From positions 1 to 14,472 of the forward strand of contig CABUUB010000047.1 in NCBI GenBank assembly GCA_902494625.1: a DNA stretch of 14,472 bases, written 5' to 3'. The notes under the pieces were generated by a model, which did not search any database, had not been told where the DNA came from, and was given only the letters and a program-made list of their open reading frames with translations. Position numbers and translations under genes: made by a program. Shown here in pieces: positions 7,389 to 14,339 of the stretch. The DNA is from an uncultured Collinsella sp. GTDB lineage: Bacteria; Actinomycetota; Coriobacteriia; Coriobacteriales; Coriobacteriaceae. The first letter of the stretch is position 1, and the number at the start of each line of letters is the position of its first letter.

Positions 7389-7427
7389 GCCCGCCGAGCT
7401 GCCGCGTCATAGCGGTATCCGGCGGGC
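7389..7427. other. GC-rich stem-loop between lipoprotein and regulator genes
   Basis: GCCCGCCG (7389-7396) pairs with CGGCGGGC (7420-7427), and an inner GCCGC/GCGGT stem is possible. There is no T-run on either side, so it is a poor intrinsic terminator. It may still separate the lipoprotein transcript from the two-component operon. A TAAAAT at 7438-7443 may be a -10 box for the regulator, without a clear -35. Confidence 0.4.
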
Positions 7428-7482
7428 TCAGGTGCGTTAAAATGGGCTTGTTCTTAGCTAATTGAGACAGGGGGGCCGTGTT

Positions 7483-8205
7483 ATGGCTTCAGATGCAAAA
7501 AAGATTCTGCTGGTCGAGGATGAGAAGGCAATCCGTGACGCCGTCGCTGCCTATCTCGAGCGCGAAGGCTACTGGGTTGTGGGCGTCGGCGACGGGCAGT
7601 CCGCGATCGAGGAGTTCGAGAAGCATCAGTTCGACCTGGTCGTGCTCGACCTTATGCTCCCCAAGATTCCCGGCGAGCGCGTTTGCCGCACCATTCGCGA
7701 TACCTCGGATGTCCCCATCATTATGCTGACGGCTAAGGGCGAGATCGAGGACCGTATTATCGGTCTTGAGCTCGGCGCCGACGACTATCTGATTAAGCCG
7801 TTCTCGCCGCGCGAGCTCGTCGCCCGCGTTCGCGCTCTGTTCCGCCGTGCCCACCAGGCCGACGAGCCCGCCGTCGAGGTACTCGACTTCGGCGATCTGG
7901 TCATCGATATCTCGGGCCACAAGATCTTGGTCGAGGGCAAGGAAGTCGATCTGACGGCTTCCGAGTTCAAGCTACTCACCACGCTTGCTCGTCATCCCGG
8001 CCGTGTCTACAACCGTATGGAGCTGGTCGAGAAGGTGCTTGGGTACGACTTTGAGGGCTATGAGCGCACCATCGATAGCCACGTGAAGAACCTTCGCGCC
8101 AAGCTGGGCGATGATCCCAAGAAGCCCAAGTGGCTCTACACCGTCCATGGTGTCGGCTATCGCTTCGAGGCTCCGGCTAAGACCGATAAGTCGGACGAGA
8201 AATAG
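7483..8205 (+). CDS. OmpR/PhoB-family response regulator
   Basis: This 240-residue two-component transcription factor has a receiver domain (about 6-120) with acidic pocket Glu12-Asp13, phospho-acceptor Asp56 in VVLDLMLP, Thr83 in MLTAKG and Lys105 in LIKPFSP. A winged-helix DNA-binding domain (about 133-232) shows the family patterns LTASEFKLL, RTIDSHVKNLRAKLGDD and VHGVGYRFE. The frame extends to 7462, but ATG 7483 is preferred: an AGGGGGG purine run lies 7 bases before it and MASDAKKILLVEDE is the normal receiver start. The partner kinase gene starts 11 bases after the stop, so the two form an operon. Target genes and stimulus cannot be read from the sequence; the nearby lipoprotein and purC are only positional candidates. 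Confidence 0.96.
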   Translation: MASDAKKILLVEDEKAIRDAVAAYLEREGYWVVGVGDGQSAIEEFEKHQFDLVVLDLMLPKIPGERVCRTIRDTSDVPIIMLTAKGEIEDRIIGLELGADDYLIKPFSPRELVARVRALFRRAHQADEPAVEVLDFGDLVIDISGHKILVEGKEVDLTASEFKLLTTLARHPGRVYNRMELVEKVLGYDFEGYERTIDSHVKNLRAKLGDDPKKPKWLYTVHGVGYRFEAPAKTDKSDEK

Positions 8206-8216
8206 GGAAATCACAT

Positions 8217-9782
8217 ATGACACCTGCGCGCTTTGAAATCGGACAAAAGCACAAGCAGGAGAGCGAGGCGGGTTCCAAGGCTAGTTGGAACACGCCTCGT
8301 TCCGATTCACGGCCAACGATGAGCTATCCCTCGCGCATGGCACTTGCTTTTGCTCTGACATCGCTCATGACGGTATTGGTGCTGGTGGGCGTTGTCTCTG
8401 TTGTGTGGGGCACGGTCTTTTCGGATTACACGCGCTCCAATATCGTCGAAATCGCAAATTCCGCTGCCGAGAAGTTGGCAACCTCATATGAGGAAAACGG
8501 CTCTTGGACCGCGGGGGAACTGCGCACGGTCGCAACGTCGAGTTTGGTTTCCGACGATCTGGGTATGCAGGTCGTCAATAAAAAGGGCGTGATCGTTTAT
8601 GACGATTCCTGGCCCTCGGCAAGCGCGACCGCCGATGTACGCGAGAGCGAATCGCCGTCGAGCAGCTCGAGCGGTAAAAAGGCCTCGCATAGCCCGGTCT
8701 CGTCAGCGCCCACCGACTCCGATAGCGTTGCCAACGTCGAAATCGTTACGTCCTCTGGCGAACATGTCGGACAGGTAAAGCTATGGGCCATCGGCTCCGA
8801 CGCCCTGCTCACCAAGGCAGATTCTGCGTTTAGGGAGAAGACCTTTAACGCCATGGCCCTTGCCGCGGTTGTTGCAATCTGCATCTCGGTTGTTATCGGA
8901 TCGTTCGTGTCGCGCATGCTCACCAAGCCGATTCATCGTATTACCAGTACCGCCAAGCAGATTCGCGACGGCGATTTGTCCGCTCGTACGGGCTTGCGCG
9001 GCGATGACGAAATCGATCAGCTGGGAGAGACCTTCGACGAGATGGCCACCTCACTCGAGAAAGATATGAAGCACGAGAAGCGCCTGACCTCAGACGTTGC
9101 ACACGAGCTGCGCACGCCGCTCATGGCCATGCTTGCAACGGTCGAGGCCATGCAGGACGGTGTGTATCCCACCGACGACGAGCATCTGGAGACGGTCGCT
9201 TCCGAGACGCGTCGCCTGGCTCGTTTGGTGCAGCAGATGCTCGACCTGTCGCGCATGGAAAACAGTACCGCGCCGCTCAACCTGGAGCCGGTGGATATGG
9301 TGCCGTTTGTGCGATCGATTGTGAACGGCCAGGAGCGTCTGTTTGCCGACCGTGACCTTCGTCTTCGCTTTGCAGATGAAACCCAGGGGCACGACGATGT
9401 CGTCGAAGCCGATCCCGACATGATCACGCAATGCGTCATCAACCTCATGAGCAACGCCATGCGCTACACCCCCGAGGGCGGTTGGGTCGTGGTGTCGGTG
9501 CTCAGTGACCGCAAACATGTCAGTATTGCCGTTTCGGATACCGGTATCGGTATTGCCAAGGACGATCTGTCGCGCATCTTCGGGCGGTTTTGGCGCGCCG
9601 ATGCCAGCCGCGCCCGCGAAGCTGGCGGCCTGGGCGTTGGCCTCGCCGTGACCAAGCAGATCGTCGAGCGTCACCATGGCTACATATCCGTGGAGTCGGA
9701 GCTTGGAAAGGGTACGACTTTTACAATTCATCTGCCCCGCGAGCACACGGCAGACGCGGCATCTACTACAATGGAGCACTAG
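8217..9782 (+). CDS. HAMP-domain sensor histidine kinase
   Basis: The 521-residue membrane kinase is the partner of the upstream regulator. A 40-residue charged N-terminus precedes TM1 (about 42-65). An extracytoplasmic sensor region (about 68-205) follows, then TM2 (about 211-232) and a HAMP linker (233-285, TKPIHRITSTAKQIRDGDL). The HisKA dimerisation helix has DVAHELRTPL with phospho-accepting His296. The ATPase domain shows the N box INLMSNAMRYTPEGG, G1 DTGIG (441-445), the F box IFGRFWR and G2 GLGVGLA (471-477). AGGGA precedes ATG 8217 by 8 bases; an internal ATG at residue 35 would remove part of the cytoplasmic tail. The sensor region contains a Ser-rich low-complexity stretch (about 143-170) unlike a folded ligand-binding domain. 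The kinase domains are complete. Confidence 0.95.
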   Translation: MTPARFEIGQKHKQESEAGSKASWNTPRSDSRPTMSYPSRMALAFALTSLMTVLVLVGVVSVVWGTVFSDYTRSNIVEIANSAAEKLATSYEENGSWTAGELRTVATSSLVSDDLGMQVVNKKGVIVYDDSWPSASATADVRESESPSSSSSGKKASHSPVSSAPTDSDSVANVEIVTSSGEHVGQVKLWAIGSDALLTKADSAFREKTFNAMALAAVVAICISVVIGSFVSRMLTKPIHRITSTAKQIRDGDLSARTGLRGDDEIDQLGETFDEMATSLEKDMKHEKRLTSDVAHELRTPLMAMLATVEAMQDGVYPTDDEHLETVASETRRLARLVQQMLDLSRMENSTAPLNLEPVDMVPFVRSIVNGQERLFADRDLRLRFADETQGHDDVVEADPDMITQCVINLMSNAMRYTPEGGWVVVSVLSDRKHVSIAVSDTGIGIAKDDLSRIFGRFWRADASRAREAGGLGVGLAVTKQIVERHHGYISVESELGKGTTFTIHLPREHTADAASTTMEH

Positions 9783-9840
9783 CTTTTCGCTATTCGGTGA
9801 AGGAGGGGCCGCGTCCCTGCCGCTCCGAGTTTGCGAAAAC

Positions 9841-9867
9841 ATGCGGGAAAGAACCCGCATTTCTGTC
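9841..9867 (+). terminator. Short stem-loop between the kinase gene and purC
   Basis: ATGCGGG (9841-9847) pairs with CCCGCAT (9854-9860) around a 6-base loop, followed by TTCTGTC. The stem is perfect but the T-run is poor, so it may be a weak terminator or an attenuator in the purC leader. It ends about 17 bases before the purC RBS. Confidence 0.45.
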
Positions 9868-9891
9868 ATATTTAGGTAAGGAGTGACTCAC

Positions 9892-10779
9892 GTGACAACG
9901 ATGGAGCGTCGTCCGGATTCCCGTGGCAAGGTTCGTGATATTTACGATGCCGGTGAAAACCTGCTGATGGTCGCCACCGACCGCATTTCTGCGTTCGACT
10001 TCATTCTTCCCGACGAGATTCCGTTTAAGGGAGAGGTGCTCAATCGCATCTCGGCATTCTGGTTCGATAAGTTTGCCGACATCGTCCCCAACCATCTCGT
10101 TTCCATCGACCCGGCGGATTTCCCCGAGGAGTTTGCTGAGTATCGTGATTACCTCGCTGGCCGCGCCATGCTGGTTAAGAAGGCCCAGACGATTCCTATC
10201 GAGTGCATCGTCCGCGGCTATCTGACCGGTTCGGGCAAGAAGACCTATGACGAGAACGGCACCGTCTGCGGCATCCAGCTGCCTGAGGGCCTGACCGAGG
10301 CTTCCAAGCTTCCTGAGCCGCTGTTCACGCCGTCCACGAAGGCCGAGATCGGTGACCACGACGAGAACATTTCGTTCGAGCGTTGCTGCGAGATCGTGGG
10401 CGAGGACATCGCCACGCAGATTCGTGACCTTTCCCTCAAGATCTACAAGGCCGCTGCCGAGTACGCCGCGACCCGTGGCATCATCATTGCCGACACCAAG
10501 TTCGAGTTTGGTGTTATTGATGGCAAGGTCACGCTGATCGACGAGTGCCTCACGCCCGACTCCAGCCGTTTCTGGCCTGCTGCCAGCTACGAGGAGGGCA
10601 AGATCCAGCCTAGCTACGACAAGCAATTCGTCCGCAATTGGCTCAAGGCCAACTGGGATATGACGGGGGAGACCCCGCACCTGCCCGCCGAGGTCATCGA
10701 TGGCACGTCCGAGCGCTATCGCGAGGCCTTCCAGATCATCACGGGCTCCCAGTTCACAAGCATGAAGGAGAACGCATAA
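9892..10779 (+). CDS. purC: Phosphoribosylaminoimidazole-succinocarboxamide synthase
   Basis: SAICAR synthase joins CAIR and aspartate using ATP in purine synthesis, and its product is a substrate of PurB. The 295-residue protein is of the longer, yeast ADE1-like type rather than the ~240-residue form. Visible motifs are RGKVRDIYD (11-19) and VATDRISAFDFILPDEIPF (27-45) in the ATP lobe, ECIVRGYLTGSGKK (104-117), FTPSTKAEIGDHDENI (145-160) and the metal/nucleotide site IIADTKFEFG with LIDECLTPDSSRFW (215-228). Three in-frame starts exist: GTG 9883, GTG 9892 and ATG 9901. GTG 9892 is chosen because AAGGAG (9878-9883) lies 8 bases before it, whereas 9883 overlaps the RBS. The next gene follows directly after the stop. 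Confidence 0.96.
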   Translation: MTTMERRPDSRGKVRDIYDAGENLLMVATDRISAFDFILPDEIPFKGEVLNRISAFWFDKFADIVPNHLVSIDPADFPEEFAEYRDYLAGRAMLVKKAQTIPIECIVRGYLTGSGKKTYDENGTVCGIQLPEGLTEASKLPEPLFTPSTKAEIGDHDENISFERCCEIVGEDIATQIRDLSLKIYKAAAEYAATRGIIIADTKFEFGVIDGKVTLIDECLTPDSSRFWPAASYEEGKIQPSYDKQFVRNWLKANWDMTGETPHLPAEVIDGTSERYREAFQIITGSQFTSMKENA

Positions 10780-11355
10780 GTGAGTACCCGTAGCGCCACG
10801 AACAAGCGCACGCAATCCCACGAAGTTACCGGGGTTGCGCGCAAGTCTGCCGCATCTGCTAAGCCCGCCCGCCAAGCAGCGAGCTCCGTTCGCGTCGTGC
10901 CGGCTTCGTCTAAGGCACGCCGCAAAGAGCTCGAGAAGGGCGAGAACCTCGAGGGCCTCTCTAAAGAGGAGAAGCGCGCCCGCAAGGCTAAGCAGCGCGC
11001 CAAGGAGGACCGCATCTATACGGTGTCGAATATCCTCCTCAAGCAGGACGAGGACTACACCAAGCGCCGTCGCATCTGGTGGATTGTGCTCGCCATTGGC
11101 ATGGTGCTCGTCGTGGCAATTTGGGCCTCGCTGTACTTCGCTCCCGCTGGCATGGTGTCCAGCCCTGTCCAGATGGTCGGCATCGTTTTGTCCTATGTCA
11201 TCATCCTAGGTGACTTTATCTACGACTTCGCTCGTATTCGTCCCTTGCGCAACATGTACCGCGCGCAGGCCGAGGGCATGTCCGAGAACAAGCTCAACGC
11301 TCTTATCGAGCGCGCAGCTGCCGAGGAGGACAAGAAGGACTCCAAGAAGAAGTAG
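10780..11355 (+). CDS. Small two-helix membrane protein of unknown function
   Basis: The 191-residue protein starts with GTG directly after the purC TAA, with AAGGAG (10765-10770) inside the end of purC 9 bases before it, so it is in the purC operon. Residues 1-98 are highly charged and Lys/Arg/Ala-rich, with probable disorder and then a helical segment (LSKEEKRARKAKQRAKEDR). Two hydrophobic helices follow at about 99-120 and 130-152, joined by a short loop, then a charged tail (RIRPLRNMYRAQAEGMSEN, ending DKKDSKKK). I do not recognise a family or catalytic motif. The basic N-terminus could contact nucleic acid or acidic lipids, but this is a guess. A terminator follows. Confidence 0.82.
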   Translation: MSTRSATNKRTQSHEVTGVARKSAASAKPARQAASSVRVVPASSKARRKELEKGENLEGLSKEEKRARKAKQRAKEDRIYTVSNILLKQDEDYTKRRRIWWIVLAIGMVLVVAIWASLYFAPAGMVSSPVQMVGIVLSYVIILGDFIYDFARIRPLRNMYRAQAEGMSENKLNALIERAAAEEDKKDSKKK

Positions 11356-11385
11356 CGTTTGCATACATACTTATCGCTAAGATAT

Positions 11386-11416
11386 AAGGCGCGTCGTTTT
11401 TGCGGAGCGCCTTTTT
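11386..11416 (+). terminator. Rho-independent terminator of the purC operon
   Basis: AAGGCGC (11386-11392) pairs perfectly with GCGCCTT (11407-11413), followed by a run of five T ending at 11416. It lies 30 bases after the stop of the small membrane protein gene and separates it from the aminopeptidase gene. Confidence 0.85.
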
Positions 11417-11444
11417 ACTGTTCTATAGATAGATGGAGTGGCAC

Positions 11445-12725
11445 ATGATTCGAGCTGCCCTGACGGTCGAAGAGGCCCTGGAGGGTATGAAGTCCCTGGA
11501 GCCCAAGATTAAAAACTATGCGCGCCTGGTTGTCCGCAAGGGCGTAAACGTTAAGCCCGGCCAGGAAGTCGTCGTTCAGTCTCCGGTTGAGTGCGCGCCG
11601 TTTGCGCGCGTGGTGGTCGCGGAGGCCTATGCTGCCGGCGCCGGCCACGTGACGGTCATCTGGGCCGATGATGCCGTGACGAGGCTCACGTACGAGCATG
11701 TCGAGAAAAGCTTTTTTGAGCAGACGCCCGAGTGGAAGCGCCTGCAGCTGGATTCCCTGGCCCAGGACGGCGCCTGCTTTGTCTTTATCGAGGGTGCGGA
11801 TCCTGCGGCCCTCAAAGGCATCGATCCAGCCAAGCCGGCCGCGGCATCAAAGGCGAGGAACACGCAGTGCAAAGTTTTCCGCCGTGGACTGGATTACAAC
11901 ATCAATCCGTGGTGCATCGCCGGCGCTCCGGTCGTGGCTTGGGCGCACGAGGTGTTCCCGGGAGACGCCGATGAGGTTGCAATCTATAAGCTGTGGAATG
12001 CGATTCTGCACACCGCGCGCGCCGATGGCCAGGACCCAGAGAGCGACTGGGAACTCCATGACGCCGCATTCGAAAAGAACCTGCGTTTCCTGAACGACAA
12101 TCGTTTCGACTGCCTGCATTACACCGCGGCAAATGGAACCGATCTGACGATTGGCATGACGAAGGGTCACGAGTGGGCCGGCGGCAAGGGCAAGACGCCC
12201 GATGGGCACCCCTTCTTCCCCAACATTCCCACCGAGGAAGTCTTCACTTCGCCCGATCGCATGCGCGCCGACGGTATCGTGTACTCGGCCATGCCGCTCA
12301 TCCACCACGGCAATAAAGTCGACGATTTTTGGATTAAGTTCGAGGGCGGCCGCGTGGTGGACTACGACGCCCGCGTGGGCAGGGCAACGCTCGCAAGTAT
12401 CATCGATACTGACGAGGGCGCTGCTCACCTGGGAGAGGTCGCGCTCATTTCCAAGAACACGCCGATCCGCGAAAGTGGTGTTCTGTTCTACGATACGCTC
12501 TATGACGAGAACGCTAGCTGCCATCTCGCGCTAGGTGTCGGTTTCCCCGAATGCATCGAGGGTGGGTATGACATGTCCAAGGAGGAGCTCCTGGAGCATG
12601 GTGTTAACGTCTCGAGCACGCACGTCGATTTTATGATCGGCACGGACGACATCGATATTACGGGCATTACGCCTGATGGACGTGAAGTTGTGATTTTCCA
12701 GAACGGCCAATGGAGTTGGGAATAG
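11445..12725 (+). CDS. M29-family metallo-aminopeptidase (AmpS/PepS-like)
   Basis: This cytosolic exopeptidase of the thermophilic aminopeptidase family M29 removes N-terminal residues from peptides using two metal ions. The 426-residue length is usual. All expected ligand positions are present: Glu265 in PTEEVFTSPD, Glu331 in HLGEVAL, His360 in ENASCHLALG, and His393 with Asp395 in STHVDFMIG. Tyr353 in FYDTLYDENA is the likely conserved catalytic tyrosine. An upstream in-frame ATG at 11433 lacks an RBS. ATG 11445 has GGAG (11435-11438) 6 bases before it and gives a better start (MIRAALTVEEA). The preceding terminator suggests a separate transcript. The -35 of the following tRNA-Lys promoter lies within its last codons. 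Confidence 0.95.
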   Translation: MIRAALTVEEALEGMKSLEPKIKNYARLVVRKGVNVKPGQEVVVQSPVECAPFARVVVAEAYAAGAGHVTVIWADDAVTRLTYEHVEKSFFEQTPEWKRLQLDSLAQDGACFVFIEGADPAALKGIDPAKPAAASKARNTQCKVFRRGLDYNINPWCIAGAPVVAWAHEVFPGDADEVAIYKLWNAILHTARADGQDPESDWELHDAAFEKNLRFLNDNRFDCLHYTAANGTDLTIGMTKGHEWAGGKGKTPDGHPFFPNIPTEEVFTSPDRMRADGIVYSAMPLIHHGNKVDDFWIKFEGGRVVDYDARVGRATLASIIDTDEGAAHLGEVALISKNTPIRESGVLFYDTLYDENASCHLALGVGFPECIEGGYDMSKEELLEHGVNVSSTHVDFMIGTDDIDITGITPDGREVVIFQNGQWSWE

Positions 12726-12744
12726 TCCCAGACCGTGGTACAAT
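12716..12744 (+). promoter_or_regulatory. Promoter of tRNA-Lys
   Basis: TTGGGA (12716-12721) and TACAAT (12739-12744) are 17 bases apart, and the -10 ends 9 bases before the mature tRNA. The -35 overlaps the last codons and stop of the aminopeptidase gene. No terminator separates the two, so read-through from that gene is also possible. Confidence 0.6.
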
Positions 12745-12753
12745 GCCACCCGC

Positions 12754-12829
12754 GGGCCGTTAGCTCAGCTGGCAGAGCAGGGGACTTTTAATCCCAAGGT
12801 CCAGGGTTCGAACCCCTGACGGCCCACCA
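12754..12829 (+). tRNA. tRNA-Lys (anticodon TTT)
   Basis: The acceptor stem GGGCCGT pairs with ACGGCCC (12819-12825), followed by discriminator A and encoded CCA (12827-12829). The D-arm TAGCTCAGCTGGCAGAGCA, the anticodon loop CTTTTAA (anticodon TTT) and the T-loop GGGTTCGAACCCC are typical of bacterial tRNA-Lys. The last 20 bases recur with two changes at 12937-12956. Confidence 0.96.
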
Positions 12830-12894
12830 TAGAAAAGAAAGCGATCGACTCCGGTTGGTCGCTTTTTTATTGCCGCGACACGGGTTCGAACCCG
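12824..12894 (+). repeat. 71-bp direct repeat, copy 1 (tRNA-Lys end plus trailer)
   Basis: The block runs from the last tRNA-Lys bases (CCACCA) through the terminator to the perfect palindrome CGGGTTCGAACCCG (12881-12894). It matches 14059-14129 at 65 of 71 positions without gaps. The two copies are 1235 bp apart and flank the traX-like gene. Confidence 0.9.
12840..12868 (+). terminator. Rho-independent terminator after tRNA-Lys
   Basis: AGCGATCGAC (12840-12849) pairs with GTTGGTCGCT (12854-12863) as a 10-bp stem with two wobbles and a TCCG tetraloop, followed by six T. An identical stem-loop is found at 14075-14103. Confidence 0.9.
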
Positions 12895-12956
12895 TCGGGG
12901 CGCGGAGCGCCGCAGCGGCCGCCTGCGGAGCAGGCTGAACCCCCGACGGCCCACCC
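12881..12956 (+). repeat. T-arm palindrome, hairpins and second copy of the tRNA-Lys tail
   Basis: The palindrome CGGGTTCGAACCCG is followed by CGTCGGGG (12893-12900), which pairs perfectly with CCCCGACG (12941-12948). Inside this closing stem are small GC hairpins, including CGC-GGA-GCG (12901-12909) and GCCTGC-GGA-GCAGGC (12920s-12930s), both with GGA loops. Bases 12937-12956 repeat the last 20 bases of tRNA-Lys with 18 matches. The order (terminator, T-arm-like element, hairpins, tRNA tail) is the same as after tRNA-Gly, although the hairpin sequences differ. Confidence 0.8.
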
Positions 12957-12973
12957 AACGAAAGGAAAACAAA

Positions 12974-13771
12974 ATGAAAACAGATAGATACGGAATTAGC
13001 GGCAGCACATTAAAGATAATAGCGGCCATTTCGATGGTTCTCGATCATGTAAGCAGGATCGTCCTGACCAATGGAATCATGACTCACGCATCGTACAATC
13101 AGATATCAGACGAGCAGTGGGCGATTCTAAGCGAGGCTTCGGATGCGCTTCATGTTCTTGGCAGAATTGCATTTCCCTTATTTTGCTTTTTGATAGTTGA
13201 GGGATTTTTGCATACTCATGACATAAAGAAGTACCTGCGAAATATGCTTGTCTTCGCAATCATTGCGGAGCCCATATACGATTTCGTTCAAACAGGGCAA
13301 CTATTTGACCTTCGGCAACAAAATGTTATGTGTGAGCTCCTGCTTTCCTTGGTCTTTTTGATTATTCTGGAAAAGATACAAAGTCTTTCAAAATGGAAGA
13401 GGCACATCGCAGAAATTGCTCTGATTGTTTTGACAGCACTGGCAGCTGAATACACTAAACTAGATGGCGGCGTGTATGGCATTCTGCTTGTAGCTGCATT
13501 CTATTTATTCCACGACAGCAAGGCCAAGATGCTCTTTGCTGCAGTATGCGCAGTGCTCCTTTCGTCGTGCCATATAGTTGGCGGCGGATTTGAGTTTGCT
13601 ACAGCTAATGTATTTAATCCTGATGTTGCTGCCGCGGTCGTTTCGTTGCTGCTTATCAATCTTTATAATGGCAAGCGAGGGCTGAAGCTGAAATACTTCT
13701 TCTACATTTTCTATCCGGCACATCTTGCTCTGCTTTATGGTGTCTCACTTATTGTTTTGAACTGTCTTTAA
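12974..13771 (+). CDS. TraX-family integral membrane protein
   Basis: The 265-residue, very hydrophobic protein shows the TraX family pattern: LKIIAAISMVLDHVSRI near the N-terminus (Asp24-His25), LGRIAFPLFCFLIVEGFLHT (62-81), KKYLRNMLVFAIIAEPIYD (85-103), DGGVYGILLVAAFYLF (164-179), LINLYNGKRG (227-236) and FFYIFYPAHLALLYGVSL (242-259). About eight membrane helices are likely. The founding member, F-plasmid TraX, acetylates pilin. Chromosomal homologues are widespread and presumed acyltransferase-like, with unknown substrates. An AAAGGA RBS lies 7 bases before the ATG. Its codon use is clearly more AT-rich than that of the genes to its left, and it lies between two copies of a tRNA-trailer repeat, which suggests later acquisition. 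There are no other conjugation genes nearby. Confidence 0.85.
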   Translation: MKTDRYGISGSTLKIIAAISMVLDHVSRIVLTNGIMTHASYNQISDEQWAILSEASDALHVLGRIAFPLFCFLIVEGFLHTHDIKKYLRNMLVFAIIAEPIYDFVQTGQLFDLRQQNVMCELLLSLVFLIILEKIQSLSKWKRHIAEIALIVLTALAAEYTKLDGGVYGILLVAAFYLFHDSKAKMLFAAVCAVLLSSCHIVGGGFEFATANVFNPDVAAAVVSLLLINLYNGKRGLKLKYFFYIFYPAHLALLYGVSLIVLNCL

Positions 13772-13793
13772 TAACTCTCAAACAAGTCTCTGA

Positions 13794-14036
13794 AAGCAGA
13801 AACAAACTGACCCTAAGACTGCTTGTGAATTTCCGGAAGACCTGAGAGATGCGAGGATAGACAACGAGGGCTACAGAAAGATGCTTCTCAGTTCTCTGGC
13901 GGATCGCACGTATCTGTATGAGGATCACTTCCGCACACTCATTAATAACAGTGATAAACACGGCAGGTCCTCAAAACATGGGGCTGTGGAGGTCGAACGA
14001 TGCTTCGACGGCATGAATGGCAGCGAGAAAGTGAGT
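13794..14036 (+). pseudogene. Possible gene remnant (uncertain)
   Basis: After a stop at 13791 one frame stays open with protein-like composition: it includes EFPEDLRDARIDNEGYRKM and then YLYEDHFRTLINNSDKHGR, and runs on into the repeat at 14059. Its upstream part has no start codon, and the only ATG (13881) lacks a good RBS. The reading frame continues into the tRNA trailer, where translation is meaningless. It may be the 3' part of a gene cut by the event that placed the trailer repeat. I do not recognise the family, and it could be chance. Confidence 0.25.
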
Positions 14037-14058
14037 TCGGAAACATCCCTTGGATGCT

Positions 14059-14129
14059 CCACCATAGAACTGAAAGCGATCGACTCCGGTTGGTCGCTTT
14101 TTTGTTGCCGGTGCACGGGTTCGAACCCG
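14059..14129 (+). repeat. 71-bp direct repeat, copy 2 (orphan tRNA-Lys-type trailer)
   Basis: This copy matches 12824-12894 at 65 of 71 positions. It carries CCACCA, the same terminator stem-loop (14075-14103, with T-run) and the same palindrome CGGGTTCGAACCCG (14116-14129), but no tRNA body precedes it. Just upstream a small CATCC-CTT-GGATG hairpin and GCTCCACCA resemble the end of another tRNA, but no cloverleaf can be built. Confidence 0.88.
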
Positions 14130-14339
14130 AACTTCTCTATATATAAAAACGCTTGGCGAACAAAACCTGCCTTTTACCGATGGGAAACAAATGGCTGATG
14201 CTTTTGGAGTAAAGTAGCGCTCCAGAGATGACCGATGTCTCAATACTCATAAAACAGCTGGTCATCGCCAATATCAGAAGTCAATGCTTCAGTTTTAACC
14301 TCAGTGATGCGACTGAGGGACCTATTCATTTGTGAACAA
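14130..14339. other. Intergenic region with two inverted repeats
   Basis: No convincing gene is seen here. GATGACC (14227-14233) is complementary to GGTCATC (14260-14266) across 26 bases, and CTCAGT (14300-14305) to ACTGAG (14312-14317) across 6 bases. Neither is followed by a T-run. The stretch is AT-richer than the gene block to the left. Confidence 0.4.

Noticed and set aside
7389..7427. Intrinsic terminator after the lipoprotein gene
   Set aside because: The stem is good but neither strand has a following T-run, so it is listed only as a stem-loop.
9783..9891. Purine riboswitch upstream of purC
   Set aside because: The spacer is short and contains a single small stem-loop. No three-way junction or conserved purine-aptamer core is seen, nor any upstream of purB.
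9790..10875. 361-codon open frame on the minus strand opposite purC
   Set aside because: It is antisense to purC and crosses two gene boundaries, with no plausible RBS or domain.
12974..13771. Evidence for a conjugative plasmid or ICE because of TraX
   Set aside because: No relaxase, coupling protein, other transfer gene or integrase is present. TraX-like proteins are common on chromosomes.
13881..14198. 105-codon gene beginning at the ATG at 13881
   Set aside because: The frame continues through the tRNA-trailer terminator and palindrome and the ATG has no RBS. At best only the upstream part is a gene remnant.
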